DNA of 64,000 nucleotides from Verrucomicrobiota bacterium (GTDB lineage: Bacteria > Verrucomicrobiota > Verrucomicrobiia > Limisphaerales > J093), in assembly GCA_027493615.1 (NCBI GenBank), contig JAOSKK010000004.1:107011-171010 (forward strand). Reading direction: 5' to 3'. A program made the position numbers and the translations under genes. Of this stretch, positions 49,338-59,259 are shown in pieces. The first letter of the stretch is position 1. Each line of letters begins with the position of its first letter. The notes beneath the pieces are model-generated. The model searched no databases. It saw nothing but the letters and a program-made list of their open reading frames with translations, and was not told where the DNA came from.

Positions 49338-50455
49338 TGCCCGCCCTGTTTGCCGCCCCGCTGTTCGACGCCCAGAGCTGGGGCATGCTGCCGTTCCACT
49401 TCTGGACGGTCGTGTTCGCCGTGGTGGGCGGGATCGTGGGCAGTTTCCTGAACGTCTGCATTCACCGGTTGCCCCGTGGGGAGAGCGTGCTGCGGCCGGG
49501 TTCGCATTGTCCGCACTGCGGGCAGGCCATCCCGTGGCGGTTCAATCTGCCGGTGCTGAGCTGGCTGTGGCTGCGGGGACGGTGTGCCTTCTGTGGCGGC
49601 CCGATCGCCTTCCGGTACGTGGTGATCGAGGCGGTGACGGCCGGGCTGTTTGCGGTGTGCTGGGTGTGGTTTGGCGAGGACTCGGCTGGGCTCGCGCTGG
49701 TCTACTGCCTGGTGCTGGCGGGCTTGTTGGCCGCGACGGTGATTGACTGGGAACACTTCATCATCCCCGACGGGATCACGATGGGGGGGATCGTCGCGGG
49801 CCTGGTGTGTTCGTTTCTGGTGCCGGAACTGCAGCGGGCAGATTCGCCGGTGGCCTCGCTGGGCCGGTCGTTATTGGGGGCGGCGGTGGGCGGCGGGCTG
49901 ATTTACGGCGTGGTGCGGTTAGGGAAGCTGCTGTTCGGCCGGCACGCCATCGGGCTGACGCCCGGGACGAAGGTGATTTTTGCGGAGACGTCGCTGGTGT
50001 TGCCGGACCGCGAGATTCCCTATGAGGAGGTGTTGTACCGGCGGACCGACTGCATCCGGTTACACGCCCGGCAGGTGGAGTTGGTGGACCGGTGCTACGC
50101 GGACGTGAGGGTCGAGGTGACGCGTGCGACCGTGCGCGTGGGCGAAGCGGAGTTCGCGTTTGCGGAGTTGCCGGGGTTTGAGGTGGTGACCGATCGGGTG
50201 GTGCTGCCGCGCGAGGTGATGGGGCAGGGGGACGTGAAATTCATGGCCGCCATCGGCGCGTTTCTGGGCTGGCAGGCGGTGCTGTTCAGCCTGATGCTGA
50301 GCGCGTTTGCGGGATCGGCCGTCGGGTTGACGCTCGTGGCGCTCCGACGGCACTCCCGCGCGGCGCCGATGCCGTACGGTCCGTTTCTGGCGATGGGCGC
50401 GACGGTGTGGGTGTTTGCCGGGCCGCAGATTCTGCGTTGGTGGCTCAGGCAATGA
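49337..50455 (+). CDS. pilD: Prepilin peptidase with extended cytoplasmic insert
   Basis: Intact 372-residue type IV prepilin leader peptidase/methylase. The N-terminal methylase part has GSFLNVCIHRLPRGES and the two zinc pairs CPHC and CAFC. The catalytic Asp residues lie in VIDWEHFIIPDG and in GQGDVKFMAAIGAFLGW. Between these sits about 95 extra residues of soluble sequence (after GKLLFGRHAIGL to LPREVM) that classical PilD lacks. It is the likely processing enzyme for the two pseudopilin-like proteins at 53 and 63 kb. Translationally coupled to aroE. Confidence 0.93.
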   Translation: MPALFAAPLFDAQSWGMLPFHFWTVVFAVVGGIVGSFLNVCIHRLPRGESVLRPGSHCPHCGQAIPWRFNLPVLSWLWLRGRCAFCGGPIAFRYVVIEAVTAGLFAVCWVWFGEDSAGLALVYCLVLAGLLAATVIDWEHFIIPDGITMGGIVAGLVCSFLVPELQRADSPVASLGRSLLGAAVGGGLIYGVVRLGKLLFGRHAIGLTPGTKVIFAETSLVLPDREIPYEEVLYRRTDCIRLHARQVELVDRCYADVRVEVTRATVRVGEAEFAFAELPGFEVVTDRVVLPREVMGQGDVKFMAAIGAFLGWQAVLFSLMLSAFAGSAVGLTLVALRRHSRAAPMPYGPFLAMGATVWVFAGPQILRWWLRQ

Positions 50456-51791
50456 AGCTCCAGTCGTAGGGCCGGCGCATCGGGCGGCGGATCATCCGGG
50501 CGGCTTCGCGGTCCTCCAGGATCTCCTCGTGCAGCGGATCCCAGCGGATGGGACGGCCGAGGCGGACGGAGATCACGCCGAGGTGGGCGACGCTGATCGA
50601 GCGGTGACCGATTTCGACGGTGCAGATGGGGTCTTTGCGGGAGCGCACGCACTCGAAGAAGTTGGCCATGTGATTGTCGCTCTTGTAGAGGCGAACGGCG
50701 TTGGCGGGCAACGGGTCCTCGATGATCTCCGGCCGGCTGGCCTTGATCTCACCGCGGCTCACGAACACCCAGCCGTCGCTGCCGAGGAACTGGACGCCGT
50801 TCGGGGTCTTCTGGCGGTCTCCCACGACGCTGCGGTCGCTGCCGGTGTTCTCGTCCAGGAGCGACATGGTGACGCCGTTGGCGTAGCGGCATTCGATGCG
50901 GTAGCGCGAGGCGGCGTCGTAACCGCCCGGGATCATGTCCACCAGGGATTGGCCGTCGAAGGAGACGGGGCCGGACAGTTCGGTGCCATTGCCCCATTGG
51001 GCGATGTCGTTGTGGTGGGCGCCCCAGTCGGTCATCTGGCCGCCGCTGTAGCAATACCACCAGCGGAAGTTCCAATGGGTGTTGTGCCCGTTGTAATCCC
51101 AGTCGGGGGCCTGGCCGTTGTAGTAATCCCAGTTCAGGTGGGCGGGTACGGGCTGCTTGGTGAAGGGGCCCTCGCGCGGGCCGGTGGGCAGGCCGACAAT
51201 CATGTGCTGGAGCTTGCCGATGCGACCGTTGCGCACGAGTTCGCAGGCGAGGCGGAAGCGACCGTCGCTGCGCTGCTGGCTGCCGACCTGGAGAACGCGC
51301 TGATGATGGCGGACCTCGCGCACCAGGCGCCGGCCTTCGTCGATGGTGAGGGTGAGTGGTTTTTCCGTGTAGATGTCCTTGCCGGCCCGGACGGCGGCAA
51401 CGTTGACGAGGGTGTGCCAGTGATCGGGCGTGCCGTTGATGATCACGTGGATGTCGTCGCGCTCGAGGAGCTTGCGGAAATCGGTGTAGTGCTGCTCGGC
51501 GCCGAACTGCTTGCGTGCTTCCTGCGCGTGGTTCTCATCCACATCGGCCACCGCGATCACCTGGCCGAAGTTCTTGGCCCAGTTGCAGTCGCCGCGGCCC
51601 TGTCCGCCGCAGCCGATGAGGCCGATGCCGGGCTTGTCGTTGGCCGAGCGCGGGACGGGTTCGGCGGCGCGGGCGCTGAGGGATTCCTCGACGAACCAGT
51701 GCGGCAGGCCGGCCAGGGCCCCGAGGGCGGCGGCGGATTTGACAAAGCGGCGGCGGGAGACCTGGAAGGGCGTGACGTTCATGGGCGTCAT
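50445..51791 (-). CDS. Tat-exported Gfo/Idh/MocA oxidoreductase
   Basis: Intact, about 448 residues. A Tat signal (SRRRFVKSAAALGALAG) precedes the NAD-binding motif GIGLIGCGGQGRGD. Conserved steps follow: DFRKLLERDDIHVIINGTPDHWH, then IYTEKPLTLTIDEGR with the catalytic Lys. The C-terminal sheet domain includes HWNFRWWYCYSGGQMTDWGAHHNDIAQW. Such exported members are abundant in PVC bacteria and act on sugars or inositols in the periplasm; the substrate is unknown. Its end overlaps the convergent prepilin peptidase gene by 11 bases. The start may be 51791 or 51782. Confidence 0.93.
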   Translation of the reverse strand: MTPMNVTPFQVSRRRFVKSAAALGALAGLPHWFVEESLSARAAEPVPRSANDKPGIGLIGCGGQGRGDCNWAKNFGQVIAVADVDENHAQEARKQFGAEQHYTDFRKLLERDDIHVIINGTPDHWHTLVNVAAVRAGKDIYTEKPLTLTIDEGRRLVREVRHHQRVLQVGSQQRSDGRFRLACELVRNGRIGKLQHMIVGLPTGPREGPFTKQPVPAHLNWDYYNGQAPDWDYNGHNTHWNFRWWYCYSGGQMTDWGAHHNDIAQWGNGTELSGPVSFDGQSLVDMIPGGYDAASRYRIECRYANGVTMSLLDENTGSDRSVVGDRQKTPNGVQFLGSDGWVFVSRGEIKASRPEIIEDPLPANAVRLYKSDNHMANFFECVRSRKDPICTVEIGHRSISVAHLGVISVRLGRPIRWDPLHEEILEDREAARMIRRPMRRPYDWSFIA

Positions 51792-51940
51792 TTCAGACCG
51801 GGTTCGTCGGCGCGTCAATCGGGAACACGGTGTGCGGGAGAAGGGGGTGGGAGCGGAGCATTGGGAAGTGGCCGGTTCCTGTGGGACCTGCGCAGGGGCC
51901 TTGAATCTGATGAGGCAAAGGACGATCGGAGACGAGACGC

Positions 51941-51969
51941 AAAGCTCAAAGTTCAAAGTTCAAAGTTCA
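51941..51969. repeat. Heptamer tandem repeat AAAGTTC
   Basis: Four units (AAAGCTC then AAAGTTC three times) between the divergent oxidoreductase and the YCF48-like gene. Confidence 0.8.
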
Positions 51970-52014
51970 AGGGAGGTTCCAGGATTCCCAGGGGCGGGCG
52001 CAGCGCGTGTGGAG

Positions 52015-52733
52015 ATGAAACCGTCTCTCCCGCCCTCCTGGTTGGCGGTGGCGATGCTGGCGCCCGTGTGGCGAGCCTCTGCCGATGCACCCGTGGATTC
52101 TGCTCCGCCGTCGGCGCGGTGGGTTCTGCGCTACGCCAGCCGGGATCCCGAGATGTACTACGGCCTGGCTTTCCCGGACAAGGTTCACGGGTGGATCGTG
52201 GGGGATGCGGGCAGGATCTTGCACAGTCGCGACGCCGGCTCGACGTGGAGGCGCAGCCGAGCCCGAGCCCGAACCGGTTGAAGTGCGTGCAGTTTGTCAG
52301 CGCCTCGTCGGGTTGGGCGGCAGGCGAGCACAGCACCGTGGTGGGCACGCGGGACGGAGGCGGTACGTGGAGCCTTGTCCATCCGCCAGGTGGGCCCGCG
52401 CGGAGGGTGTTCATGGCCCTGCATTTTGTCGATGAGCAGCAGGGCTGGCTCTGCCACAACCATGGCGGTCTTGTTGACACCCGGGATGGAGGGCGGACAT
52501 GGTCGGTGGAGGGGCGTTGGCCGGGGACTTCCGTACGGGCGATCTGGTTTGGGGACGCACAATCGGGTTGGTGCGCTGAGGTGGGCGGCGTCTATGCGAC
52601 GGAGGACGGCGGGCGTTCGTGGGTCAGGGAATTGGAGAGCGGTGGTGATCCGGTGGTGGCGGTGGTGTTTGCCGACCAGTCGCAGGGCTGGGTCCTGACG
52701 TTCAGCGGCGACGTGTATGGCAGGAACGATTGA
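52015..52733 (+). CDS. Exported YCF48/BNR-type propeller protein (one frameshift)
   Basis: About 238 residues with a signal peptide (SLPPSWLAVAMLAPVWRASA). Repeated Asp-box-like units follow: GWIVGDAGRILHSRDAGSTW, SSGWAAGEHSTVVGTRDGGGTW, QQGWLCHNHGGLVDTRDGGRTW, QSGWCAEVGGVYATEDGGRSW and QGWVLTFSGDVYG. This is the YCF48/Hcf136 propeller pattern. The frame slips near 52262. In heterotrophic bacteria such proteins are of unknown function; a photosynthetic role is not implied. Confidence 0.85.
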
Positions 52734-52761
52734 GGGGCAGAGCGGCGCAGCGAATGGGTGA

Positions 52762-52783
52762 GTCTCGTGACCTCGACTCCTAC
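52762..52783. repeat. Half copy of the GTAGGAG palindrome
   Basis: The 22 bases beginning GTCTCGTGACCTCGACTCCT are identical to the right arm of the repeat at 33903-33966. Confidence 0.85.
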
Positions 52784-52802
52784 GGGGTTCCGGGAGGCGA
52801 GG

Positions 52803-53621
52803 CTAGGGATCCATCTTGTTGGCTTCGGCGGCGTTGACAGTCCAGGAGCCGTAGAGGGAATTGTCGTTGTTCCAGCGCCGGTGCCACGTCTCGTTGGCCG
52901 GGTTGATGACGTCGTTGCGCCGGGGGGCTTTCGGCGTGGCCGTCGCAGAACATGACCACGGTGCGGCGGTTGTGGCGGTTGGAAGGCCATTCCGCAGGGG
53001 TGGTGGGGTCGATGTTGGCGTCGAAGAGCCCGCGGGTGGGTTTCGCGCTGCTGCCGTCGCCGGGTTTGCTGTCGGCGAGCATGATCATTTCGGTGGGGAC
53101 CTTGACGGCGGACTCGCGGACCTCGTATTGGGGCGAATCGACGTCGCCGCCGAGGCCCTTGTCGGAGAAGGCGGGGGAGGCGCCCCAGTCGTTGTAGCCG
53201 ATGGAGAAGAGGGAGGTTTCGCTGATGCCTTGGGGATCACGGCCGCCACCGTAGAGGTTGGGGCGCCAAGGGTCTTGTTGTCATTGGTGGACCAGCGGCT
53301 GTCCACGCGGGCGGAGGGGCACCAGAATACGTCGCGGTTCGTGCCCATCTGGGTGAAGAGCCGCGGAGCCCAGACGTAGCGGAAGCCGCCTTGGGCGAAG
53401 AGGCAGCCGGGGTACTTGCCGGCGTCCTGCACGTACATGACGGTGGCGATGCCGAGCTGCCGCATGTTGTTCATGCAGGCGGTCATCTTGGCCTTGCCCT
53501 TGGCCCGGGCCAGGGCGGGCAGCAGCATGCCGGCGAGGATGGCGATGATCGCGATCACGACCAGCAACTCGATCAGGGTGAAGGCCGCCCGGCGGCGGGG
53601 AGGAAGGTACGCAGCTTTCAT
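52803..53621 (-). CDS. Pseudopilin-like protein with H-x(n)-DG motif (frameshifted)
   Basis: About 272 residues. The type IV pilin-like leader is canonical ([20 protein letters not shown], cleavage before the Phe, Glu at +5), followed by [29 protein letters not shown]. The C-terminal part, in other frames, reads [23 protein letters not shown] and [16 protein letters not shown], the H-x(n)-DGH motif of the large PVC pseudopilin family, and ends with [12 protein letters not shown]. Slips lie near 53250 and 52930. These proteins are presumably processed by the PilD at 49.3 kb and may form part of a type II-like system; the number per genome is high and their role is uncertain. Confidence 0.88.
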
Positions 53622-53788
53622 GTCAGTCTTCCGGCGTGTTGCAGGGGTATTGCTACCCTTTGTTGCGAAGCGGGGCAAGCGGGTCTTTGGCCGCACAGGA
53701 TCCGCCGCCTCGCCCTCCCGGCTTCGTTGCCCGGGTTTCCGCCGATTGAAGCTTGCCTCGGTGTGCCGGGGACCGTTTGCTCGGGGTC

Positions 53789-54694
53789 ATGAACACACCG
53801 CTTGCCGATCTCGCTTCGAACCGTCGTCAGTTCCTTCAGGTCGCGGCTGCCGGCGTGGCCGGGCTTGGCGTCGGCCTGCAACCCGCTGCGGCGGCCGGGG
53901 CGTCCGGCCGTGGCCCCGGCCGGTTCGGGATGCGTTTGGGCTTGGTGACTTACAACCTGGCCAAGGACTGGGATGTGCCCACCGTGATTCGGAACTGCGC
54001 GGAAGCCCGGTTCGAGGGGGTGGAGCTGCGCACGACCCATGCGCACGGGGTCGAGGTGACCCTGAGCGCCGCCCAGCGCGCCGAGGTCCGGCGGCGATTT
54101 GCCGATTCGCCCGTCGAGCTGTTCGGGCTGGGCAGCGCGTTTGACTACCACACGCCGGACGCGGCGAAGCTGCGGCGGGACATCGAGGCCACCAAGGACT
54201 ACCTCGTGCTGGCGCACGATGTGGGGGCGTCCGGGGTGAAGGTCCGGCCCAACGGCCTGCCCAAAGCGGTGCCGGTCGAGCGGACGCTGGAGCAGATCGG
54301 GCGGGCTTTGCGCGAACTGGGGGAGTTTGCCGCCGGGCACGGCCAGCAGATCCGGCTCGAGGTGCACGGTGCGGGCACATCGTCGTTGCCGCACATCCGC
54401 ACGATCATGGACGTGGCGGATCATCCGAGCGTGGGGGTGTGCTGGAACTCAAATCAGACCGACCTGGAAGGGGACGGGTTGGACGCCAACTTTGACCGGG
54501 TCAAAGCGCGGATCGTCGCGGTGCACATGCGCGACCTGTTTCTCGAGGAGTACCCGTGGCGCCGGCTGCTGGCGCGGTTGAACGGGATCGGTTTTCGCGG
54601 TTTCTGTCTGGCGGAGATCCCGGAGAGCCGCGATCCGCTGCGCGTGATGCAGTATTACCGGGCGTTGTGGCTGGCCTACCAGGATGTGATCTAG
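53789..54694 (+). CDS. Tat-exported sugar-phosphate isomerase/epimerase-like protein
   Basis: Intact 301 residues. A Tat-like start (NRRQFLQVAAAGVAGLGVG) precedes a xylose-isomerase-like TIM barrel: RLGLVTYNLAKDWD, FEGVELRTTHAHGVEVTL, ATKDYLVLAHDVGASGVKVRPNG, IRLEVHGAGTS (metal Glu/His), GVCWNSNQTD, VAVHMRDL and FCLAEIPES. Export suggests a sugar epimerase or isomerase of the envelope, in keeping with the exported Gfo/Idh/MocA enzymes nearby. It has a TAG stop. Confidence 0.9.
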   Translation: MNTPLADLASNRRQFLQVAAAGVAGLGVGLQPAAAAGASGRGPGRFGMRLGLVTYNLAKDWDVPTVIRNCAEARFEGVELRTTHAHGVEVTLSAAQRAEVRRRFADSPVELFGLGSAFDYHTPDAAKLRRDIEATKDYLVLAHDVGASGVKVRPNGLPKAVPVERTLEQIGRALRELGEFAAGHGQQIRLEVHGAGTSSLPHIRTIMDVADHPSVGVCWNSNQTDLEGDGLDANFDRVKARIVAVHMRDLFLEEYPWRRLLARLNGIGFRGFCLAEIPESRDPLRVMQYYRALWLAYQDVI

Positions 54695-54779
54695 CGGGAC
54701 GCGGGGTGGCGGGGGACGGGCGCCTTCGCGCGGTGATCTTCGCTCTTGCCAGCCGGAAGGGGGTCGCGCATCGTCGCCT

Positions 54780-56363
54780 ATGGCGAACCTGCAACCGCTT
54801 TCGGACCTCGATTCCCAGTTCTACCGGCGCGCGGACGAGTTCTTCCCGGCGCAGCGGGACACGGCGCTGACCTTCGATGACGTGACGCTGGCCACGCGTT
54901 ACTCGGAGATCCTGCCCCGCGACACTCACCTGGAGACGCGACTGGCGGAGGGGGTCGAACTGAACATCCCGCTGCTGTCCGCGGACATGGATACCGTGAC
55001 GGAATCGCGGATGGCGATCGCGATGGCGCTGAATGGCGGCTTGGGGGTGATTCACTACAACCTGACGGAGCGGCAGCAACTCTCCGAGGTCAGCCGGGTC
55101 AAGAACCACGTACACGGGCTGATTCAGGACCCGATCAAGGTGGCGCCGGAGCAGTATATCGGGGACGTGCTCGAGATGATGGAGCAGCGACGTTTCGGTT
55201 TTAGCACGTTCCCCGTGGTGGATGCCCGCGGCAGGCTGGTGGGGGCTCCTGTCCAGTCACGTGGTCAAGCCGCGGTACGCCCGGCGTCAGGTGGCCGAGG
55301 CGCTCACGCCCCGCCACCAGGTGCACACCGTCCGGCAGGAGGAACTTGGAGACGACCCAATTGCGCGGGCGGACCGGTTCTTCACCGACCATCCCGGGAT
55401 CCACAAGCTGCTGGTGGTGGACGGCGACGACCGGTTGCGGGGCCTGTTCACGATGAGCGACATCGAGCGGATCACGCAGGAGCGGGAGGCGCAGTTCCGG
55501 CCGGCGCGGGACGCCAAGTTCCGCTTGTTGTGCGGAGCCGCGGTCTCCGCGACGCGCAACGCGTTTGGGGAACTGGACCGCGAACGGATTCTGGCGCACG
55601 TCGGAGATCTGGTGGGGCGCGGGGTGGACCTGGTGGCGGTGTCGACGGCGCATGGCTTCAGCCGCGGGGTGGGGGATGCCATCCGGATGATCCGGCAGGC
55701 CTTTCCCGCGTTGCCCGTCTTGGCGGGCAACGTCACCAGCGCCGCGGGGGTGGCGTTCCTGGCGGAATGCGGAGCGAACATCGTCAAGGTGGGGCAGGGG
55801 CCGGGATCGATCTGCACCACGCGCACCGTGGCAGGGGTGGGCATTCCTCAGATGACGGCGTTGTATGTGTGTTCGCGGGCGGCGGCAGAATGCGGGGTGA
55901 CGCTGGTGGCGGACGGCGGCGTCACGAAGTCCGGCGATCTGGTCAAGGCACTGACGTTGGCGCACGCGGTGATGTGCGGCGGCTTGTTCGCGGGTTGCAC
56001 CGAAGCGCCCGGCGAGGTGATCGAGATCGACGGGAAACTCTACAAGCAGTACCGGGGCATGGGGAGTCTGGCGGCGATGCGGGCGGGGTCCGCGGCGCGC
56101 TATGGGCATGCGAAAGAGCCGGCCCGGAAGGTGGCCGCGGAGGGCGTCGAAGCGCTCAAGGAGGCCAGCGGTTCGCTGGACGCGGTGTTGGCGCCGTTGA
56201 TTGGTGGGATGCAGTCCGGTCTGGGTTATCTGGGAGCGGCGAACCTGGCGCAGTTGCGGCAAAACGCCTGCTTCATCCGCGTGACCGAAGCCGGCCGACG
56301 CGAGGCCGCGCCGCATGATATCGTGGAGATTCGGGCGGGGGCGCGGCAGCGCGACCGGTGTAA
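54780..56363 (+). CDS. guaB: IMP dehydrogenase (frameshifted)
   Basis: Oxidises IMP to XMP in guanine nucleotide synthesis. [42 protein letters not shown] and GGLGVIHYN open the barrel; a CBS pair follows ([24 protein letters not shown] ... [24 protein letters not shown]). The catalytic Cys is in [15 protein letters not shown], with the GGV loop [17 protein letters not shown] slip near 55240 moves the frame by one; another in GGCGGGGGCG near 56335 allows a stop at TAA 56361-56363, one base before the convergent gene's stop. Corrected length is about 527 residues, normal for the family. Confidence 0.93.
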
Positions 56364-56364
56364 A

Positions 56365-56904
56365 TCAGCGGCACAGGTGCTGGAAGAGGGCGTCGAACTC
56401 GAGGCGCTGCACTTCGCGGGCCTGGAGGGCACGCGGATCGTCGGGCGCGAGATCGGCGCAAAGGCGGCACTCTTCCACGAATGCCAGGGGATCCCAGCGG
56501 CCGTCGGGAAGGAGTCGCCGGGCAACGTCGGCCTGGCCAGCTTGTTCGAGGAATGGGGCGGCGGAGGTCGCGAGGAGGCGGAAACCGGGGTGGGCACCCA
56601 CGCGGCGGTACCAGTACTTGGCGTTGGCGTAGTCCGGTTCGCGGCGGTGCATGAGGGCATGGACCCAATGGGCATCCGCATGTTCCAAATCCTGGACCAC
56701 GCGGTGGGCGGCCTCGAGATGATCGTGCCAGAGCAGGACGGCGGCGCGGATGATGGCGGCCTGTAGGGGAGGCCAGCCCCTTCGCGAGCCAGGTCGCCGA
56801 GAGCGAGGTTCAGGGGGTCGGTGGCTTGGGCGTGCGGGCGTACCTCGGGGCCCAGGAGCGGGAGGCTCCGGGGTGTGGAGGAGGGCGCGAACGCGGCTGA
56901 GCAC
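56365..56904 (-). CDS. Unrecognised protein convergent with guaB (frameshift likely)
   Basis: About 180 residues. The C-terminal two thirds are helical and well formed: [42 protein letters not shown], ending [10 protein letters not shown] at TGA 56365-56367. The N-terminal part is clearer in another frame ([21 protein letters not shown]), so one slip is expected near 56768. I do not recognise the family. The start is uncertain; GTG 56904 is used. It lies downstream of the SMP-30 gene on the same strand. Confidence 0.6.
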   Translation of the reverse strand: MLSRVRALLHTPEPPAPGPRGTPARPSHRPPEPRSRRPGSRRGWPPLQAAIIRAAVLLWHDHLEAAHRVVQDLEHADAHWVHALMHRREPDYANAKYWYRRVGAHPGFRLLATSAAPFLEQAGQADVARRLLPDGRWDPLAFVEECRLCADLAPDDPRALQAREVQRLEFDALFQHLCR

Positions 56905-56938
56905 GGGAATGAGCGTGACGGGCGGCGCCGCGGCCAGG

Positions 56939-58030
56939 CTACCGTCTTGCCTTGGGTTTGGGCCAGTTGCCGGTGCCCTGGGTGAGGGTGCGCACGCGGC
57001 CGAGGTACATGTGCGCGGTGATATAGAGCGTGGTGCCGTCGACGTCGCCCCAGGCGCAATTGGCCGTGGCCTCGCCGGTGTTGATGATGCCCAGGAGTTG
57101 ACCCCGGGGTGAGATCACCAGGACACCGCCGGGGCCGGTGGCAAAGAGGTTCCCTTGCCGGTCGACCTTCAGGCCGTCGGGCAGCCCCTTGCGTCCGTTC
57201 ATGAGGGGCTTGGCATCGAAGAAGACGGTGCCTGGCTCGACGGTGCCGTCGGGCAGGATCGGGTAGGCCATGATGACCGGGTTATCCGGGTCGGAGACCG
57301 CCACGTACAGGATTCGTTGCTGGGGCGAGAGCGCCACGCCGTTGGGGAAGGTCAATGCGCGGGTCAGCAGCACGACTTCGCCGCTCGGGCGCAGGAGGAA
57401 CACGCCGCTGAAGAGGAGTTCCTGGCCCAGCAGGCGGTCGGGTTGCTCGCGGTCGCGCGGCAGGCCGTAGGTGGGGTCGGTGAAGTAGAGGTTGCCGCGG
57501 GAGTCGTAGACGAGGTCGTTGGGGCTGTTGAAGCGCAGGAACTTGTAGTACTCGGCCAGGGTCACGAAGCCACCGCCCGGCTCCCAGCGAGCAATGCGGC
57601 GGTCGCCGTGCTGCGCCAAGACCAGGCGTCCCTGGGCGTCCAGTGTCAGCCCGTTCGAACCCTGCTCGCGATCCATGCCTTCACGCGCACGGGCGCCGGT
57701 GTAGCCGCTGGGGAAAAGGAAATCGCGAGTTCCGACCCCTTCCTTCCAAACGAAGATCACGTTGCGGGGCACGTCGGAGAAGAGCAGCGTCTGGGTCCTG
57801 GGATTCCACACCGGTCCCTCCGACCACTCGAAGCCGCCGGCGAGTTTCTCGATGACGGCGTCCGGGGCGATGAGGGCGTCCATTTCCGGGGCGAGGCGCT
57901 CGATGGTGCCGAAGGAGGGGTACTCTTTCGGGGGCGGGGGCGGTTCCTTGGCGTTCACGGACCGGGGAACGGTCAGCAAGGCGGCGGCGCAAGCGGTGAT
58001 CCGGAGGACGTTCCAGGCATTGCTCTTCAT
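56939..58030 (-). CDS. Exported SMP-30/gluconolactonase-like protein
   Basis: Intact, 363 residues. A signal peptide (ITACAAALLTVPRSVNA) is followed by a six-bladed propeller with the conserved metal-site pieces: FEWSEGPVWNPRTQTLLFSDV, GSNGLTLDAQGRLVLAQHGDRRIAR, FNSPNDLVYDSRGNLYFTDPTYGL, FPNGVALSPQQRILYVAVSD and GLPDGLKVDRQGNLFATGPGGV. Typical lactonase of the SMP-30/regucalcin group, acting on sugar lactones in the periplasm. It would fit downstream of a sugar dehydrogenase such as the exported oxidoreductases nearby. Ends in TAG. Confidence 0.94.
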   Translation of the reverse strand: MKSNAWNVLRITACAAALLTVPRSVNAKEPPPPPKEYPSFGTIERLAPEMDALIAPDAVIEKLAGGFEWSEGPVWNPRTQTLLFSDVPRNVIFVWKEGVGTRDFLFPSGYTGARAREGMDREQGSNGLTLDAQGRLVLAQHGDRRIARWEPGGGFVTLAEYYKFLRFNSPNDLVYDSRGNLYFTDPTYGLPRDREQPDRLLGQELLFSGVFLLRPSGEVVLLTRALTFPNGVALSPQQRILYVAVSDPDNPVIMAYPILPDGTVEPGTVFFDAKPLMNGRKGLPDGLKVDRQGNLFATGPGGVLVISPRGQLLGIINTGEATANCAWGDVDGTTLYITAHMYLGRVRTLTQGTGNWPKPKARR

Positions 58031-58157
58031 AACGCGGAAGACGGCGCGAGCATCAAGTGCACCCACAGGAGGGTCAAGGCAAAAGCCCGAAACCGGCTGC
58101 GCGCCAGGATTTCCCGGTCGCTCCGGCAGGGCCGAACCTGAGAACCTCCTGCCCGCT

Positions 58158-58234
58158 GCAGGCGTCGACGTGAGGAGGCGTGGTGGTTCTTGGTTCTGGG
58201 ACAATATCCTGCGCCTCCTGACGTCGGCGCCTAC
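58158..58234. repeat. Family B repeat pair in inverted orientation
   Basis: GCAGGCGTCGACGTGAGGAG (58158-) faces GCCTCCTGACGTCGGCGCCT (58213-58234) around a 33-base loop, forming a hairpin between the SMP-30 gene and the RNase H-like gene. Flanking bases (TTTCATGCCGAACATGT, 58249-58265) also match, in reverse complement, the region before the array at 59260, so the full unit is longer than the 22-base core. Confidence 0.85.
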
Positions 58235-58366
58235 AGTCGGTCGCGGTTTCATGCCGAACATGTAACACCCGGGCTAAGCCTGCGGCGGTGTGGCGCCAAC
58301 ACCGCCGTGATGGATCTTTGCCGGTTCGGTCTTGTCGGCACCTCCGGCGGTGGGCAGTGTGCGGCC

Positions 58367-59215
58367 GTGTTACGTCGAACGTTTTGCCACGTGCCCGGGG
58401 TGGGGCTGAAGGCGGAGCAGCAGCTCTGGTCGCTCGGCGTGGTGTCGTGGGATGCGCTGAGGCAGGAGCAGGTCGTGCTTGGGGCTGGGCGGCGGGAGCG
58501 GGTGGCGCGGCACCTGGAGGAATCGCAGCGTCAACTTGCGGACCACAACGCGGCTTTCTTCGCGCAGACGCTGCCGACGAGCGAGCTCTGGCGCCTTTAC
58601 CCCGAGTTTCGGGACTCGGTGGGCTATGTGGACATCGAGACGACCGGGCTGGGCGGACCAGGGGACCACATCACGACGATCGCGCTCTATGACGGCCGGA
58701 CGGTTCGTCATTACGTGCACGGGCGGAACCTCCGGGACTTCGCGCGAGACATCCAGGCCTACCGGTTGCTGGTGACGTACAACGGGAAGTGCTTCGACCT
58801 GCCGCTGCTGCGGGCGGCGTTTGGGCTCGCGCTTGACCAGGCCCACATTGACCTGCGCTACGTGTTGGCGAGCCTGGGCTACAAAGGCGGGCTGAAAGGC
58901 TGCGAACGCCGGCTGGGGCTGGACCGAGGCGATCTGGCGGCGGTGGACGGGTACTTCGCGGTGCTTCTGTGGCAGGAGTACCGTCGGCACCAGGACCTCC
59001 AAGCCCTCGAGACGCTCCTGGCCTACAACATCCGGGACGTCGTGAACCTCGAACCGCTGCTGGTCAAGGCCTACAACCTCAAGTTGGCGCAGACGCCGTT
59101 TGGAGCGTCGGCCGCCCTGGAAACACCGCCCCCTCCGGCCGAGCCTTTCCGGGCCCATGCGCCGACGGTGAACCGGCTTCTGCGGCAGTACGCCGGGTTC
59201 GGGGCAAGGTGGTAG
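58367..59215 (+). CDS. RNase H-like (YprB-type) exonuclease-fold protein
   Basis: 282 residues from GTG 58367 (LRRTFCHVPGVGLKAEQQLW is the family N-terminus; an ATG at 58310 would add an unlikely extension). The DEDD-type nuclease core is YVDIETTGLGGPGDHITTIALYD, then YRLLVTYNGKCFDLPLL and YNIRDVVNLEPLL, giving the acidic residues for two metals. Members of this group (YprB, ribonuclease H-like domain) accompany helicases in DNA repair in some bacteria; here no helicase is adjacent. Intact. Confidence 0.88.
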   Translation: MLRRTFCHVPGVGLKAEQQLWSLGVVSWDALRQEQVVLGAGRRERVARHLEESQRQLADHNAAFFAQTLPTSELWRLYPEFRDSVGYVDIETTGLGGPGDHITTIALYDGRTVRHYVHGRNLRDFARDIQAYRLLVTYNGKCFDLPLLRAAFGLALDQAHIDLRYVLASLGYKGGLKGCERRLGLDRGDLAAVDGYFAVLLWQEYRRHQDLQALETLLAYNIRDVVNLEPLLVKAYNLKLAQTPFGASAALETPPPPAEPFRAHAPTVNRLLRQYAGFGARW

Positions 59216-59259
59216 CCTGGCCCGGGTGTTTTCTGCTCGGCACGGAAGCGCCACAGACT

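Noticed and set aside
50415..52733. A 772-codon plus-strand open frame over the oxidoreductase gene
   Set aside because: Most of it is the antisense of a clearly coding Gfo/Idh/MocA gene; only the last part (after 52262) is real and belongs to the YCF48-like protein. High GC makes long antisense frames common.
52015..52733. A photosystem II assembly factor implying phototrophy
   Set aside because: YCF48-type repeats occur in many heterotrophs, and no photosynthesis genes are in the window.
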